Source: Lycocorax pyrrhopterus obiensis
Taxonomy: Eukaryota > Chordata > Aves > Passeriformes > Paradisaeidae
Direction of reading: 5' to 3'
Assembly (NCBI GenBank): GCA_014706295.1
Contig: JACSVZ010000022.1
Span: 12,170,830-12,234,829, forward strand
Length of the DNA: 64,000 bases
Shown here: positions 37,601 to 50,545 of the stretch, in pieces
How the letters are laid out: the number at the start of each line of letters is the position of its first letter
Position numbering within the stretch: the first letter of the stretch is position 1
Program-made: the position numbers and the translations under genes
Notes under the pieces: model-generated
Databases searched by the model: none
What the model was told of the DNA's origin: nothing
What the model saw: only the letters and a program-made list of their open reading frames with translations

Positions 37601-39926
37601 GATCAACATTAAAAAATGCTCTCTAACTGTCCAGATGTGCATATATAAGCACCAGGGCTTTTTCAAGCCCCAAACAGAAATCCCAAAGTGCTGTTCTTGG
37701 AAGAGATGTGTGATAATGGAGCCATTGGAAACCTGCAGAAAAGTTTGGGAAAGGCAGGCAGGACAAAACACAAGGCAAGAAGAGTGGAAGAGGAAGGAAA
37801 AGCCAGTTGAAAAAAGGGAGGACAAAAGAAGAAGCAGTATGAACAAAGACAGAAAAATAAACCTGCCAAGATAACTGTTTATCTCTCCTTGCACTGACAG
37901 ATCTTGGAAGGCTGCCTGGCATGTCTTTTGTTGGAGCATGAAAGGAGAACCCATGTCACTTCCCCCACTTGATAACACCTTGCCTCCATGGCAATAACTC
38001 GCTACTTAGAAACTACGAAAGTTATTTATTTGCATATGCTGTCCACCAAATTTATTTCAAACCACCCAATGAGGTACTTTATAAAACTTGACCAACCTGC
38101 TCGTAAGATCTGGTGGCTCATTCCCCCTTTCTGCTCCCCCTTAATCACCCTCCACCTGCCCAGTTTTCTTAAGGCCATAAAACCTCCATAAAACCTCCCC
38201 AAACAAGGGCTGTGACCACGTGTGTGTCTGCACTAAACAATGGGGACACGATCTCAGCTTCGGTGAACTACAGCAATATAGATAATGATCTGAGGGGCCT
38301 TAGGGTTATCCTGCTGCTCCTTCCCACTAACAGGATTCTCTCAATTATTAGCACCACTTAGCATGGTCAGAACCACTTAAAATGTCTGTCTCGATCAACA
38401 GGCTGTCTTCATCCCTGTTGTTTTGGAAATTGTTATCTATTGCATTTTTCGAAGAGATTTGGGGAAAAGGAGGGCTTGTTCTGGTCAAATGTTCTTTTGG
38501 GGTTTTTTTTTTTTTTCCTAGAGGAGAAACATATAAATTAAAGTTTGCTTCATGAAAGTCTGGTGTGGGGTCCCACCACTCCCACTTCACAAAGACTTAG
38601 GGAAAAGTTAGCAAGGGGGAGACAGAGAGAAGGAATTTTCTCAAGTGCGTTAGGGGGAAAGAATCTTCAAACGTTAAGTGCTTCTGTGCCAAAGGTCTTC
38701 TTTGAAACCCACCTCCTTACTCTCAAGGTGAGCATGGATTTGATGAGACTTCCCAATCTCTGACTACAGAAAAAGCCTCCCTCGGGATGGCAGTTTCAAG
38801 CTCGCTATCAGCCTGCTGTCACTGCAGAAAGCAATTGATAAACACCAACTTATCCAGCGGCTGATTGCTGCTGGAAGGGGAGCAATCCCTCCCCTTGGCC
38901 TCGTGTTCCTGTGCATTGGCACGGGTGGTCCTGTGGCTGTCCGTCTGCTCTCCTGCCAGGGAGAGTTCACCACGGTGTGACCCCAAGGCAAGGGGGGAAG
39001 TGGAGACCCAGGGCTGGCCACCACAGCTGGCATCAGTCAGCTGAAACCGAGCCAAATTTCTAAAGCACAGGGAGTCCAGGGGCTCCCAGTGTGGAAAAGC
39101 CTGACCATGACTTCCAGCTGCCCCACTGGTACTTTGGAATCATCACCTCACCCCACCTCAGATGGGAGAACGGGCTGATCCTGAGGTCTTGGTACGGAAT
39201 GACTTCCCCAGGGCGGCAGAGAGGAGCAGCGCTGCCCCAGGTGTCCCAGTCTGCTCCAAACACTGGATCACCCTGCCTTCGCCTGTATTTTAAGTATTTT
39301 AATGACTTTACTTCAAGAGCAGTTCATGCTGTCTAGCTGCTGCCCAGCTCCTATTCCAGACTTTATCTTAATGAATGACTATCGCCAGTACAAACATCCC
39401 CGCTGGAACACTTCGATAAGAAACTCATAGCGGTTTTGTGTTTAATTCACTGATTACAGGCCAGAAATAAGCTAAACAGATGGTTTTTTCCCCCCCGGTT
39501 TTTCACAGTAATTCCCTATCTTCCCCTTCCTTCTACCGTCTCTGCTGGAGCCCGGAGGGGTGAGCCAGCGGGAACCGCCCGGGCCGGTGGGACCATGTCC
39601 CTCCCGGAGGGCAGCGCCGGGGACAGAGACAGGAGGGTCTCGGCCCGACGGGGAGCACCAGGCACCTCCGAAATCGCCTCTCCGGGAGCGGTGCGGGGGC
39701 CGCCCGACCCCCTCCGTCCCGGAGCCGCATCTTTCCCAGGAGCTGCGGGGGGCGGGGGCGGCGGGGCCCGAGGATGCGAGGGGTGCCGGGGCCGGGAGGG
39801 CAGCGGCCGGGGGCATGCGGGGAGCGCCGGGAGAGCGCCGCAAGCAGCGGAGCGGCTTCCCCGGGAGCGGGAGCGGGTCCAGCCTTACCTGGACCAGTAC
39901 GGCTCGGCGCCGCCATCCCGCCTCAT
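22509..39926 (-). CDS. SLC17A9: Vesicular nucleotide transporter VNUT, complete gene with 13 coding exons
   Basis: SLC17A9 is a major facilitator superfamily transporter that loads ATP and other nucleotides into secretory and synaptic vesicles, driven by membrane potential and dependent on chloride. Thirteen exons on the minus strand join in frame through GT-AG introns to 1,290 nt, giving 429 residues plus stop; human isoforms are about 430-436. The protein shows family hallmarks: the first membrane segment (LLLGTCLLYCAR), the block SSFFWGYCLTQ, the MFS loop 2-3 motif GGHISDQIGGEKV at about residues 73-85, and FMTSSRFLMGLLQG, whose Arg118 matches the transport-essential arginine known in mammalian VNUT. 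Later blocks NVVPWLVAIP, SGFLSDHLINQG and ASASVGLQTFNH are near-identical to mammals. The central cytoplasmic loop (about 200-225) is the most divergent part. Intron 1 is long (7.9 kb); the others run from 106 to 1,987 bp. The start is uncertain: an in-frame ATG at 39,983 would add 19 residues. I see no frameshift or premature stop. Confidence 0.96.
22779..22808 (-). CDS. SLC17A9: SLC17A9 exon 12, a 30-nt microexon (residues 366-376)
   Basis: This exon encodes GVANTGGALLG, matching GVANTAGALAG in mammals. The acceptor is TTCCAG and the donor GTAAAG. Its length is a multiple of three, so skipping it would leave the frame intact but delete part of a membrane segment. Confidence 0.96.
   Translation of the reverse strand, partial: GLQIQVEPS
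22928..23100 (-). repeat. CR1 LINE 3' fragment in SLC17A9 intron 11
   Basis: On the plus strand it begins with the reversed tail (CACAGAATCACTGAC) and continues through CTGCCATGGGCAGGGACACC and GGGGCAGCCACAGCTTCTCT, so the element is minus-oriented. It is 5'-truncated. Confidence 0.9.
23319..23374 (-). CDS. SLC17A9: SLC17A9 exon 11 (residues 347-366)
   Basis: This 56-nt exon encodes SGISVNVQDLAPSCAGLLFG, matching the mammalian SGISVNIQDLAPSCAGFLFG. The acceptor is ACCAG and the donor GTAAGG. Confidence 0.97.
23836..23951 (-). CDS. SLC17A9: SLC17A9 exon 10 (residues 309-347)
   Basis: This 116-nt exon encodes VIGSGVSSIFALCLGQTSSF, then CKAIVFASASVGLQTFNH. The acceptor is TTCCAG and the donor GTAAGG. 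Confidence 0.97.
24492..24526 (-). CDS. SLC17A9: SLC17A9 exon 9, a 35-nt microexon (residues 297-308)
   Basis: This short exon encodes YRTITIRKFMQ, the counterpart of YRAITVRKLMQ in mammals. The acceptor TTCCAG and donor GTAAGA are both good, and the flanking phases fit only if it is included. It is easy to miss in automatic annotation. Confidence 0.96.
24832..24919 (-). CDS. SLC17A9: SLC17A9 exon 8 (residues 268-297)
   Basis: This 88-nt exon encodes GWVFNVVPWLVAIPTSLF, then SGFLSDHLINQG, one of the most conserved stretches of the transporter. The acceptor is TTTCAG and the donor GTGAGA. Confidence 0.98.
25380..25505. promoter_or_regulatory. Candidate intronic enhancer: K50-homeodomain and E-box cluster
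   Basis: Located in SLC17A9 intron 7. OTX/CRX/PITX-type cores occur at 25,398-25,403 (GGATTA), 25,463-25,467 (TAATC), 25,474-25,478 (GATTA) and 25,489-25,494 (GGATTA). They alternate with three CAGCTG E-boxes at 25,457-25,462, 25,484-25,489 and 25,495-25,500. Such mixtures are characteristic of neural and photoreceptor enhancers, but activity here is inference. Confidence 0.45.
26030..26530. promoter_or_regulatory. AT-rich candidate conserved element in SLC17A9 intron 7
   Basis: This non-repetitive, AT-rich block has GATTATCAGCTG at about 26,073, a CAGATG E-box, and TGGTAATTATCATTTTCA near 26,475. It lacks coding frames. Constraint is suspected from composition only. Confidence 0.3.
26907..27003 (-). 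CDS. SLC17A9: SLC17A9 exon 7 (residues 235-267)
   Basis: This 97-nt exon encodes AVIIAQLSTASTFFTLLSWL and PTFFKETFPESK. The SWLPTFF.ETFP block is typical of the SLC17 family. It ends in phase 0 at donor GTGGGT. Confidence 0.97.
27107..27184. repeat. 39-bp tandem duplication in SLC17A9 intron 6
   Basis: Two adjacent 39-bp copies (27,107-27,145 and 27,146-27,184) each begin CTTCC and then GAGATTTTTGTCA, with a handful of mismatches. Confidence 0.85.
27899..27995 (-). CDS. SLC17A9: SLC17A9 exon 6 (residues 203-235)
   Basis: This 97-nt exon encodes the central loop ELIIPIDYLTRRLSISKE followed by the conserved VPWKQLFRKAPIW. The first half is poorly conserved relative to mammals, while the VPW..LFRK block is kept. 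The donor is GTAGGC. Confidence 0.95.
28822..28952 (-). CDS. SLC17A9: SLC17A9 exon 5 (residues 159-203)
   Basis: This 131-nt exon encodes GTLVIGGAGSLLLDWYGW, then ESVFYFSGSLTLLWVYCTCKYLLSDR. It covers a membrane hairpin leading into the central cytoplasmic loop. The acceptor is TTGCAG and the donor GTGAGT. Confidence 0.97.
29050..29262 (-). repeat. CR1 LINE 3' fragment in SLC17A9 intron 4
   Basis: The reversed CR1 tail (CACAGAATCC, then GGTTTGGGCTGGAAGGGTCC) is followed by CCATGGCCAGGGACA and GGGCACCCTGTGCCAGGGCC. It is close to consensus, so it is probably a relatively young, 5'-truncated copy. Confidence 0.93.
29920..30019 (-). CDS. SLC17A9: SLC17A9 exon 4 (residues 126-159)
   Basis: This 100-nt exon encodes GVYFPSLASLLSQRVRESER, then AFTYSTVGTGSQFG. 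It is closely matched to the mammalian protein around the PSLxSLLSQ...RESERAFTYS block. The donor is GTGAGT. Confidence 0.97.
30655..30794 (-). CDS. SLC17A9: SLC17A9 exon 3 (residues 79-126)
   Basis: This 140-nt exon lies between acceptor TTCCAG and donor GTGAGA. It encodes IGGEKVLLLSASAWG and then FMTSSRFLMGLLQG. It carries Arg118, equivalent to the arginine required for transport in mammalian VNUT (established for the family, not tested here). Confidence 0.97.
31524..31600 (-). repeat. Short decayed CR1 fragment in SLC17A9 intron 2
   Basis: CACAGAATCCTAGAATCATT is followed directly by TTCCAGGGATGAGACATTCA and CAGCTTCT. This resembles a CR1 tail with an internal deletion. It is weakly preserved. 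Confidence 0.55.
31750..31947 (-). CDS. SLC17A9: SLC17A9 exon 2 (residues 13-79)
   Basis: This 198-nt exon lies between acceptor CTGCAG and donor GTACTG. It encodes the first two membrane segments, from RPESRVWTVMLLLGTCLLY to GGHISDQ. Two successive GT dinucleotides occur near the 3' end, but only the one at 31,749 joins exon 3 in frame, restoring the Q-I-G-G-E-K loop. Confidence 0.97.
31948..39888 (-). other. SLC17A9 intron 1 (7.9 kb)
   Basis: This is the long first intron between the CpG-island exon and exon 2. The frames inside it are short and lack splice support or recognisable domains. It contains poly-T at about 38,502-38,517 and an AT-rich stretch at about 33,030-33,080. I see no embedded gene, tRNA or intact mobile element. 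Confidence 0.85.
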
Positions 39927-40335
39927 GCCGTCGCGGGGACCGCTGCCCAGGGGCACATTCCTGCCGCCGCCCCCCGCGGCCATGCGGGCAGCGCCTTCCG
40001 CCTCCCCGGCTCACATCGCGGCGGCCGCCGGCTCCCTCCCCCGCCGGGCCGCGGCCACGTGTCAGCGCCTCCCGCCGCCCCCGCCCGCCGTGCCGGGAAG
40101 TCCCGCCCGGCCCGGTGCCGGTCCCGCTCTGCGTCCCCGGGCAGCCTCGAACCCGCGGAGCCGGAGGGCTCGGGCGGGGCAGGTGCCGGCCCGCGGCGGG
40201 GGCGTTCGCCCCCTCCAGCACCGGCGAACCGCGGGGTTCTGCTCGTTCCCTCCTCCGGTAATTGCTGACACCGCCATCGGCGACAGCGAGGGCAGGGAAG
40301 GAGGGGAGCGACCGGGGTCTGTCCTCCCGCTCCCA
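39545..40335. promoter_or_regulatory. CpG-island promoter of SLC17A9
   Basis: About 800 bp of very GC- and CpG-rich sequence surrounds SLC17A9 exon 1, in contrast to the AT-rich flanks. It includes GC-box-like runs and, on the minus strand, a YY1-type ATGGCGGC core at 39,909-39,916 overlapping the start region. No TATA box is evident. The long frames on both strands here are a by-product of GC content and are not genes. Confidence 0.85.
39889..39983 (-). CDS. SLC17A9: SLC17A9 exon 1, coding part with alternative starts
   Basis: The exon ends at donor GTAAGG (intron begins at 39,888) inside a CpG island. The open frame runs back to an in-frame stop at 40,011-40,013. The first in-frame ATG is at 39,983 (C at -3, G at +4) and the second at 39,926 (G at -3, A at +4). 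The second gives MRRDGGAEPYWS before the RPESRVW of exon 2 and resembles the mammalian N-terminus (RRD...WSRPE), so I use it for the main call. A third ATG at 39,916 is out of frame and would stop early in exon 2. The exon ends with two bases of an Arg codon. Confidence 0.85.
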
Positions 40336-43300
40336 TACCCGGGCAGGGAATCGCGCCCTGCTCCCGCAGCTCTCACAGGTTTGCCGGCAGAAAAGTCTCT
40401 GCCTCTGCTTTTTAAGGACTAGAAGCGAGTATGACATTCCCTTCCGAAGACAAAATAAATAGGGGTAAGCGTTGTTACCGCTTGATTTAAGTCTGTTGGA
40501 TAGAGGTGCTGCCTTGTAAGCATGTGAAAGAGATAATCGAACTCCTTTATGGAAATAAATAATTAAAATGATGGTTATCGCAGTCCACACAACAAAAGGA
40601 CTCCTGACTCACTTAAAGAACATGAACGAGGAGGCGGAGGAGCCTTGTTAAGGCATCGTTCAGGTGATGCTCTGGTCGATTGCAGCCTGGAAGCAGGAAC
40701 GGCAAAACTTCAGGTCAGCAAAGGATGGAGGAGCTCCCGTACAGCCTGAGCAAGGTCGTTCATGGCCCCTGGGAAAGGTACCAGCGCTGCTGGGCTGCTC
40801 CGAAACGCGCAGGTGCAGGGCAGACACCTCTTGTCTGCTACTCCTGCAGCCAGAAACCTCTAAATCCTTGGTGGAATTAAGCCTTTAGCAGACTAATATT
40901 TAGATAATTCAAACATCCTTCTCCCAACATGAATCCTTGGCAGGGCCCTGATGAGCAGCTTGCTACATAAATCAGGAAGCATAACACTACTATTGAGCTG
41001 AACCTTTGAGAGTGAAATAGCAAAAAGGTTCTTTACACACCAAAGACAGCTCCAGGAGAAGGAGGTTGCTGAAAAGCAAAAATCATGAAGTCATACTTTA
41101 TCCTTTACTTTGGTATTTCTTCTTCAGAAAAAAAGAGATCTTCCCCAAAAGGCCAGTGGCACAGTCAGACACAGTCACAGACCTGCTGCCTCAGAGAAAA
41201 CAAATAGAAGGAGCTTTCCTGCACGTAGAGACTGAGGGGAACCACGTGTAGGAACCACATGGTAGCTTTCATTTAGTTGTAGGCTTTCCTCCCTTTATTT
41301 GGGCAGGAAACAAAACTATGAAGTATTTTTATTCACTCTGCTACTGTGCCCATTTCCAGAAGAGGGAGCCAAGTCATGGCAAATTGCAGCCAAAAATGTA
41401 AACTATTGTTCAATGTATTTTGGGGTTTTTAAATCGTGTGTGTTTGGACTTCAGTTAATGTGAGGCAGGAGGGGAGATGAGCTCTGATGTAACTACAGAA
41501 GTGAAATGCATGTAATAAGCTCAGAGAAGAACTGAAGAGGCCTTGGGCATGGTAGAGTAACCACAGATCCAGAAAAATCATGAACTCATACCCAGGGTAT
41601 GAGTGATCCTGTGTTCAGTCTCACTGCTGCAGGGTGCAAACATTTCCAACACTGACACTGCAACACTGAATCATACTTTTAGTGAGTTAGTAGACAATCT
41701 GGAAATCAAGCACAAGTTTTCCTTACTTTTGTACTCTGGTTCCTCTCCTTGTTCTGCTCCGTGTCACCCCTTCAATTAGGAGCTTGACTAATTTGCCTCT
41801 CAGATAAGGAGCTACTTTCACTGTCCAAACCCCCTGCAGTTGGAAGTGTTTGAGTGCAGCATCCATCACACTCACATAAATAAGTTTAAAGAGTAAAAAC
41901 ACAGACATCGCTCCTTTCACTGCTGTACGATTTTCTATAAGCAAACCTCCCACCAAGCTGATTAAATGGCAAATGGAATCAGCTCAGGCAACAGGTGCTG
42001 ACTAAAGAAAACAATCTTACACAAGAACACAACCTCCTCTCATTTTCCCCGTGTTCAGATTAATCTGTCAAAAGATTAAACCAAACAAAAGATTATCGGG
42101 TTAATATTTGACCTGACATTTACTATCTCTGTAGTTTATCAATACAATGGTTGAATTATTGGAAGATTTTATGAAGCTAAGCACAGATTAAGATCAAATT
42201 GTGCAAGGGTGTGAAAGGAGCAATAGGCTCATACATTCCATACAGGACAATTGTTGTCTCCTGAAAGGACAGTCTGGCTGCAGTTTGAAAGCTCCCTAAC
42301 CCAGAGCAGTTTTAATGCAACTTCTCCACAGAACAAAGAAAACACATGTGGGTTTCTACTGCTAAATAATCCAACCTGGCAAAATTACTAGGCAGCAATA
42401 CACTGAAAAACAGGCGAATTATCAGAGAAGTTGGCAAATTGAGCCTGCTTGTAAATGAACAGCAACTTCCATGCAGAAATTCATCCAGGTGGGATAAGGT
42501 AGCAGGATATTGTTGGAATCCTCATGTAACATGAAGTGCATGTCAGAACATGCAGGGCTTTGGGTCCAAGGTGCCTGAAAGCATTAACATGCAGCCCACC
42601 AGTGGTTTGACCAACTTTGTGTGTAATTTAATCAGATGAAGGCAGGAGGGGAGCAGAAAGGAATAAAAATAGTTTGTAGCACCTGGAAGTGCCCATGGAG
42701 AAGTAAAAATCCTTTCGAGGGTGCTGTTCATGAGCTTTGTGTTCTGTCTCTGCTCAGCTGAGCACACAAAGCACCGAGCAGGGCTGGGGACACCACTGCT
42801 CACACAACAGCTACAAACCCTCCTTGTCCCCTTTTGTTAAGGACAGCAGAGCAGAAACAATTCCTGACGTGACGTGGCTTCTGAAGGGAAGAGAGAGCTA
42901 CAGTGCAGGCCAGAACCTGTAGCCTCAAGGTAGATTTAGGGCAAACAGGACTCCATATCCTGTTCTGTTCTGGCTCTCAAGGATGCTCTCAGCTGTGGCT
43001 GACAGCAGCAGCCCCATTTCCCGTGAAGACACAACACACAGGGATCCAACTGCATTTAATGAGCTTTGTAACCCACTTGGACACAAGGTGGTTTGAAATA
43101 AGTCGAACAACACCCAGCTAGTCAAGGATTTTTTTAAGTAATGCCTTTAAGCTTATACTCAAGCATACAAAGCATAAATTTTACAAATTAAAAACAATAA
43201 AATTACCCTGGAATAATGTAGTGGCTTTTCCTGTATTTACAAGGAGTGGAAAGGAAGCAGAATTCTTTTCAATTTTTCTTGTAATGTGGGTGGAAGAAGC

Positions 43301-44360
43301 TGAAAGTGTTTCAATGAAATCATCTTAAAAGAGAGAGAGGTACTTCACCTGGCTTGAAGGTGTATGTTTGCCTCTTCAAAAGTCTTGAGAGGAAATGCTT
43401 TACTCAAAATTCTGCTGTTAAGTTTCTGTGCAGCAGCCTCTGCTTTTCCAGCTATATAAAATTAAACAGTTCAGTAAGTATTTCTCAATGTACCACCACA
43501 ACTTCATCTTCAGGGAAGCCTGTGATCCCCTACCCTTCACAAATCCCTCCTTTGTACAACAGAAGCAGCCACAGCTCAGCTTAGATTTGACAGGCAGAAA
43601 CAAAACACGGGAACAGCAAAGACAGTTATAGGGAGGTGATGGCTTTGGGAAAAGGAGGGAGATTTGTAGCCTAATCAAAACACACTTGATATGCAGCCTT
43701 TCTGCAGAGGTATAAGACAGGATATTTTACAATCCAGCTTCTCCACATCCATAGCATGAATGAAAAAATCCTATTTGCTTTCGCCAAAGGCAAGGCTGGG
43801 GGAGGATGAGTGCACCACCTCTAATGACCAGATCTGTCTGCCAATGTTGAGTTTGGAACAAATCTTCTTACAAAAATTATTTTCATATTGTTCTAAATTC
43901 AGTGGAACAAAATATGTATTTTTACACTAAAGCAAACTGATCAAAGTGGCATTTAATAGTATTTGTTAAAGTGGTTATCTAACAAAAATGGGTTAACAAA
44001 AGCCCATTCATTAGTAGTCACCAAATAAGACACTTCTCATGCATATGACAAAAATTCATTTGTGTACTGAGACGTCTGTTTACTGTGTACAATAGTTCCA
44101 TAAATTATAATATGTTTCACAGCCCCTACCATTCAAGAATATTTCAAACAGATTATATATTATATTTGTATATGCAAACTATTTTATATACACTAATATA
44201 AAGATCCTTAGAAGTACCAATATCACTACCTTTATGCTTTCTCTAAAATGCATAGCTTTCGAATATCTTCTTGCAGTTACCAAAAACTTTACAGATTAAA
44301 GCTGCTTATCAATGTGGCATGTTCATAAAAACAAAGTGAAATAGTTCTAAACTAATTTTA
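40336..44360. other. Intergenic interval between SLC17A9 promoter and GID8 3' end
   Basis: About 4 kb of unique, increasingly AT-rich sequence has only short unsupported frames. Nothing recognisable as a gene or mobile element is present. Part of it may belong to a longer GID8 3' UTR if the 44.38-kb polyadenylation signals are bypassed. Confidence 0.65.
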
Positions 44361-44383
44361 TATTAAACCCCTTAAAAAACGTG

Positions 44384-44396
44384 TTTATTTTTTAAT
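44384..44396 (-). terminator. Tandem polyadenylation hexamers for GID8
   Basis: Minus-strand ATTAAA is followed one base later by AATAAA. This is the clearest signal between the GID8 stop codon and 43 kb. Confidence 0.45.
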
Positions 44397-46593
44397 GGAA
44401 AAAAACAACAAGCTAGTGGAAGTTCAAGTAATCTATGCTCAGTCATTGCCCAAATACTCTATGGAATTAAGGTAGCGTTCAAGGAGGACAGTGAACTTCT
44501 CACCCAGGGCTGTAATACCGCATTTCTCATGGAGAAAAATGCTCATCATGCCACAAAATCGCACCACTTTCCACTTCACCCGGGAGAAGCTTTACAGGAG
44601 ATTCAACAACACAAGTGTCAGAACAGAGAGGAAAAGCTGATCAGTTCTACATGAAGAAATTAGACCTATTCCAGTTTTGTTTCTGCAGTTTGTTATTAAA
44701 CAAAGTTACATTAACCATACAGTTTCTCACAAACTAAAAGTTATACATGGTTTTCAGACATCAACCGGCTTCAAAAAGAAAAAAAAATAATTAAAAAAAC
44801 CCCAAAACAACCAAACCCACAACTGTTAAAAGTTTGGTGTTAGAATAACCAGCCTGGGTGAAGGAAAGCCAGACTGCTGCTGTAGTTAGGGGGCTACTGA
44901 TATCTTGTTTATATATAAACTTGAAGACCTCCCTACCACAAATGCCTCCAAGGGGAGAACAGAACGATCAGTAAGAAATGGGAACAAATGATTTTGTTAC
45001 ATCCATCATCTCGCTTAACCTTGGCGCTCTGCATCTCTCACAGCTGCTTAACAAACAATGGCTTCCCCCCCCAAAATAGCTACACAAGTAAACAGTGTTC
45101 ACAGTAATGCAATCAGTAACAGGTTTTGTTAGTTCCCCTAAGCCAGGTGTATCTGCAAAGCTTTATACAGTTCAATGCATTAAGTATTCCAGTAAAATTA
45201 AGTGGAAACTAAGTTTCATTCTACAGGGTAATATCTACCATACAAGACTAGATTATGTACAGTATGGGACTGGTGTGACAACTGCCAGTGTCTCATGATG
45301 TTAAACTGTTTCACTCATCAGCTTGCTCTGTGCTCAGCAAAACTTGATATTTAGACCTAAAAATCTAGAGATAGATTTGGCAAGATTAGTGCTTCCTACC
45401 ACTGGGTGCAAACCAGTGTGCAGCGCTGCAATCGCTCAACCAGAACATCCCATACCCAGAAGATTACAATTTGTTGACTTGAAAGTCTGGACTTCACATG
45501 TAAAACATTAAAACTATAGTTCTAACTGGAGTGAGGACAGTCAGTAAACAAATACAGATGAGGATGAACTGCATCTCTTCAGAAAGGTACGGAAGAAGTG
45601 AGAAAATGCAAATTTCTGGTTTTAGACAGCCCTGCTTTGCTTAGCTCAAGGCATAAAAACAGCCCAAGTAGCTCTAAAACTACAATTCTTACTCAGCAAG
45701 CATGAAGGCAGATCCTGCACAAGATGATGCATCAGAGGCTTCAACAAGCATCTCTCTACACCACTTGATTCCCTAGCACAAGTCTTTCAGCTTACAGACA
45801 TCCAGTGGCCTTCAAAGCTGGAGCAGCCACCTGGAATTGCTGCAAATTTAACATAGGGGGGAAAAGGCCCCTGTTAAAAAAACCCCTCAAGTGCCTCTGG
45901 GGCCATTTTGGTCATTGGTGAATATTAAGAAAAAACCTATTTCCATCAATACTCCTCCTGAAAAGATGGGTCACTGATCCATTATGAACATAGCTCTCAC
46001 CATATAAAGCACCAAGAAGTCAGAAACAAGGAAGAAAACCAAAACAAAACAAAAGTCCTTAAATTATGATTTACAAGTTTGTACACTATTTCCTAAGCAA
46101 AAGGTTGACCTTACTGCAAAGTTTATAGATGAAAACTTGACCAGTTACTTTTAAGGGGAATGTGTATCTGGCTATAACTTAAAAGGTAGAAAATATTCAC
46201 TGTTCTATATACACATTTCAAACAGGAGACAGTTAAACTGAACAGTTGCCAATATAACTCCATATTAACTCACTGGCCACTAAACTAGGCATCAGCAGCC
46301 AATTAGAAAGCTTGAGTTCTGTACTTTTAAAAATGTTATTTTTCCTGTCCTGTTTAATTGTTTTTTTTAAAAATGTATTATAGTGCATAGCCTAAGTCAG
46401 ACTTCCAAAGAGATACAGCGCCTTTCAATGCAGTTTTTGCAGCATTTAAAAGGGACTTTTCTCCCTTCAAATTAGATGTTCATTGAAAAATCTGAATTGA
46501 GTGCTGTACTGTAGTAAAAATATTTCAGTCACAGACTGATATAAATGTATACTGTGCAGTACTAAGATTGTTTGATGTCCATCTGCACACATT
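44384..46593 (-). other. GID8: Probable 3' UTR of GID8 with overlapping polyadenylation signals
   Basis: About 2.2 kb of AT-rich sequence without supported frames follows the stop. On the minus strand an ATTAAA (44,391-44,396) and an AATAAA (44,384-44,389) sit almost end to end, which would place cleavage near 44,360. The call rests on the hexamers and base composition only. A shorter or longer UTR is possible. Confidence 0.5.
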
Positions 46594-49284
<2,691 letters not shown>

Positions 49285-50458
49285 CTACAAAAGAAAAGCA
49301 TCTCATTTAACATGATTCAAGAAAAATAAGTTTAATGTGTGTAAGAACTGTATTACTGCCATCTTTAGAGCTTCCTATGAGCTCTTTTAAATTAATAATC
49401 CAAACCTGACCCTTTTATCTTAAACCAGTTTTGCATTTTTTTTCCTCCTCATTCCTGCACTCTTCCACATCTATTTGCCAGACTCTAAAGCTGCTTTCAG
49501 AAATCTCAGACTAAAAAATTCAAATACCATCTTCTTGTACTTACTCTTAAATCCACTCCATATAAATCTTGCATAGAATTTACACAGGACATGCAGCATC
49601 TCAGTGTGAAACCAGTGAATCAGAGTTTGACAGCCAGCCAGAAAGACTGTGACAAACACTTATAGCAATGCCTACGTAAACAATATCTGCTTTAAATTTG
49701 CACCAAAACTTCGGACAGCTCCATGTATTGCACAGCTACAAAACTGTCCATGATACATTACCCAGTGTACAACTCAAAGCCTTACACCAGCTCAGCTTCT
49801 CTGTCCCCAAAAGTTCTCCTGTCAGCGCTACTAAAACGTTATCTCCACTATTCTTCTCGACAATATTTTTGTTCGGATTGGTAGGCAAAGCACTTTACCA
49901 ACCCCGCATTTAATGATTTCTACCTCCAAGTAACGACCACGGGGGCAAGGAAAGGAGGACAGGCGGCCACAACAACAGCAACAGGCACCGCCACCCCTGT
50001 CAAACAACACGAGAGGCACCGCGACTCCCCATCATCACCTCCTCACCGCGAGCCGCTTCCAACAGGTTCTCCCTCCTCTAACCCGCGGCCGAAGCCGCCC
50101 CGCACCCGGCAACTCCGACAGCGGGAGCACAGCCCGCCCGGGCCCCGATCGCTCCCGGCCCCGCGTTCCGCCGCCCCCAACCGCGCTGGGGGAACGGGGC
50201 TCCCGCCGCCCCGCGCTGCTGCTGCGGCCCGGCCCGGCCCGCTGCGAACCCGGCTTCCCCCGCCGCCCCGGCCCGGCCCTGCGCGGGCCACAGGGGCGCT
50301 GGGCCACGGGAGCGCTGGGCCCCGCTCGCCACAGGCCCGGCGCCTCCGCAGTGGCCGCGGCGGGCGAGCGCCGGCCGGGCCGGCGGGTCCGGGTCAGGGT
50401 GAGGGCCCCGCTCCCGCCGTGCCCCGAGGCCGGCGCGGCCTCCCGCCGCCATCTTACC

Positions 50459-50545
50459 GCGCGCGCCCGGGGCCGCTCCGACGCACGAACGCGGGGCCTC
50501 CGCCGCCTCCGCCGGGCCGCAGGCGCGCGGGTCTCGCGAGAGCGG
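50459..50545 (-). other. GID8: Predicted GID8 non-coding exon 1
   Basis: The 3' end is set by the donor GTAAGA beginning at 50,457, with the last exon base at 50,458 or 50,459. The 5' end is a guess placed at the TCTCGCGAGA palindrome. Intron 1 would be about 1.17 kb, ending at the TTGTAG acceptor before 49,284. Confidence 0.5.
50532..50541. promoter_or_regulatory. TCTCGCGAGA palindromic promoter element
   Basis: This is a perfect 10-bp palindrome found in many TATA-less, often bidirectional, CpG-island promoters. The CCAAT box follows 13 bp to the right, in plus orientation. Confidence 0.75.

Noticed and set aside
39472..40590. 372-codon minus-strand frame and several long plus-strand frames over the SLC17A9 CpG island
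   Set aside because: They are low-complexity Arg/Pro/Gly/Ala translations on both strands of a GC-rich island. The real SLC17A9 exon 1 uses another frame and is short.
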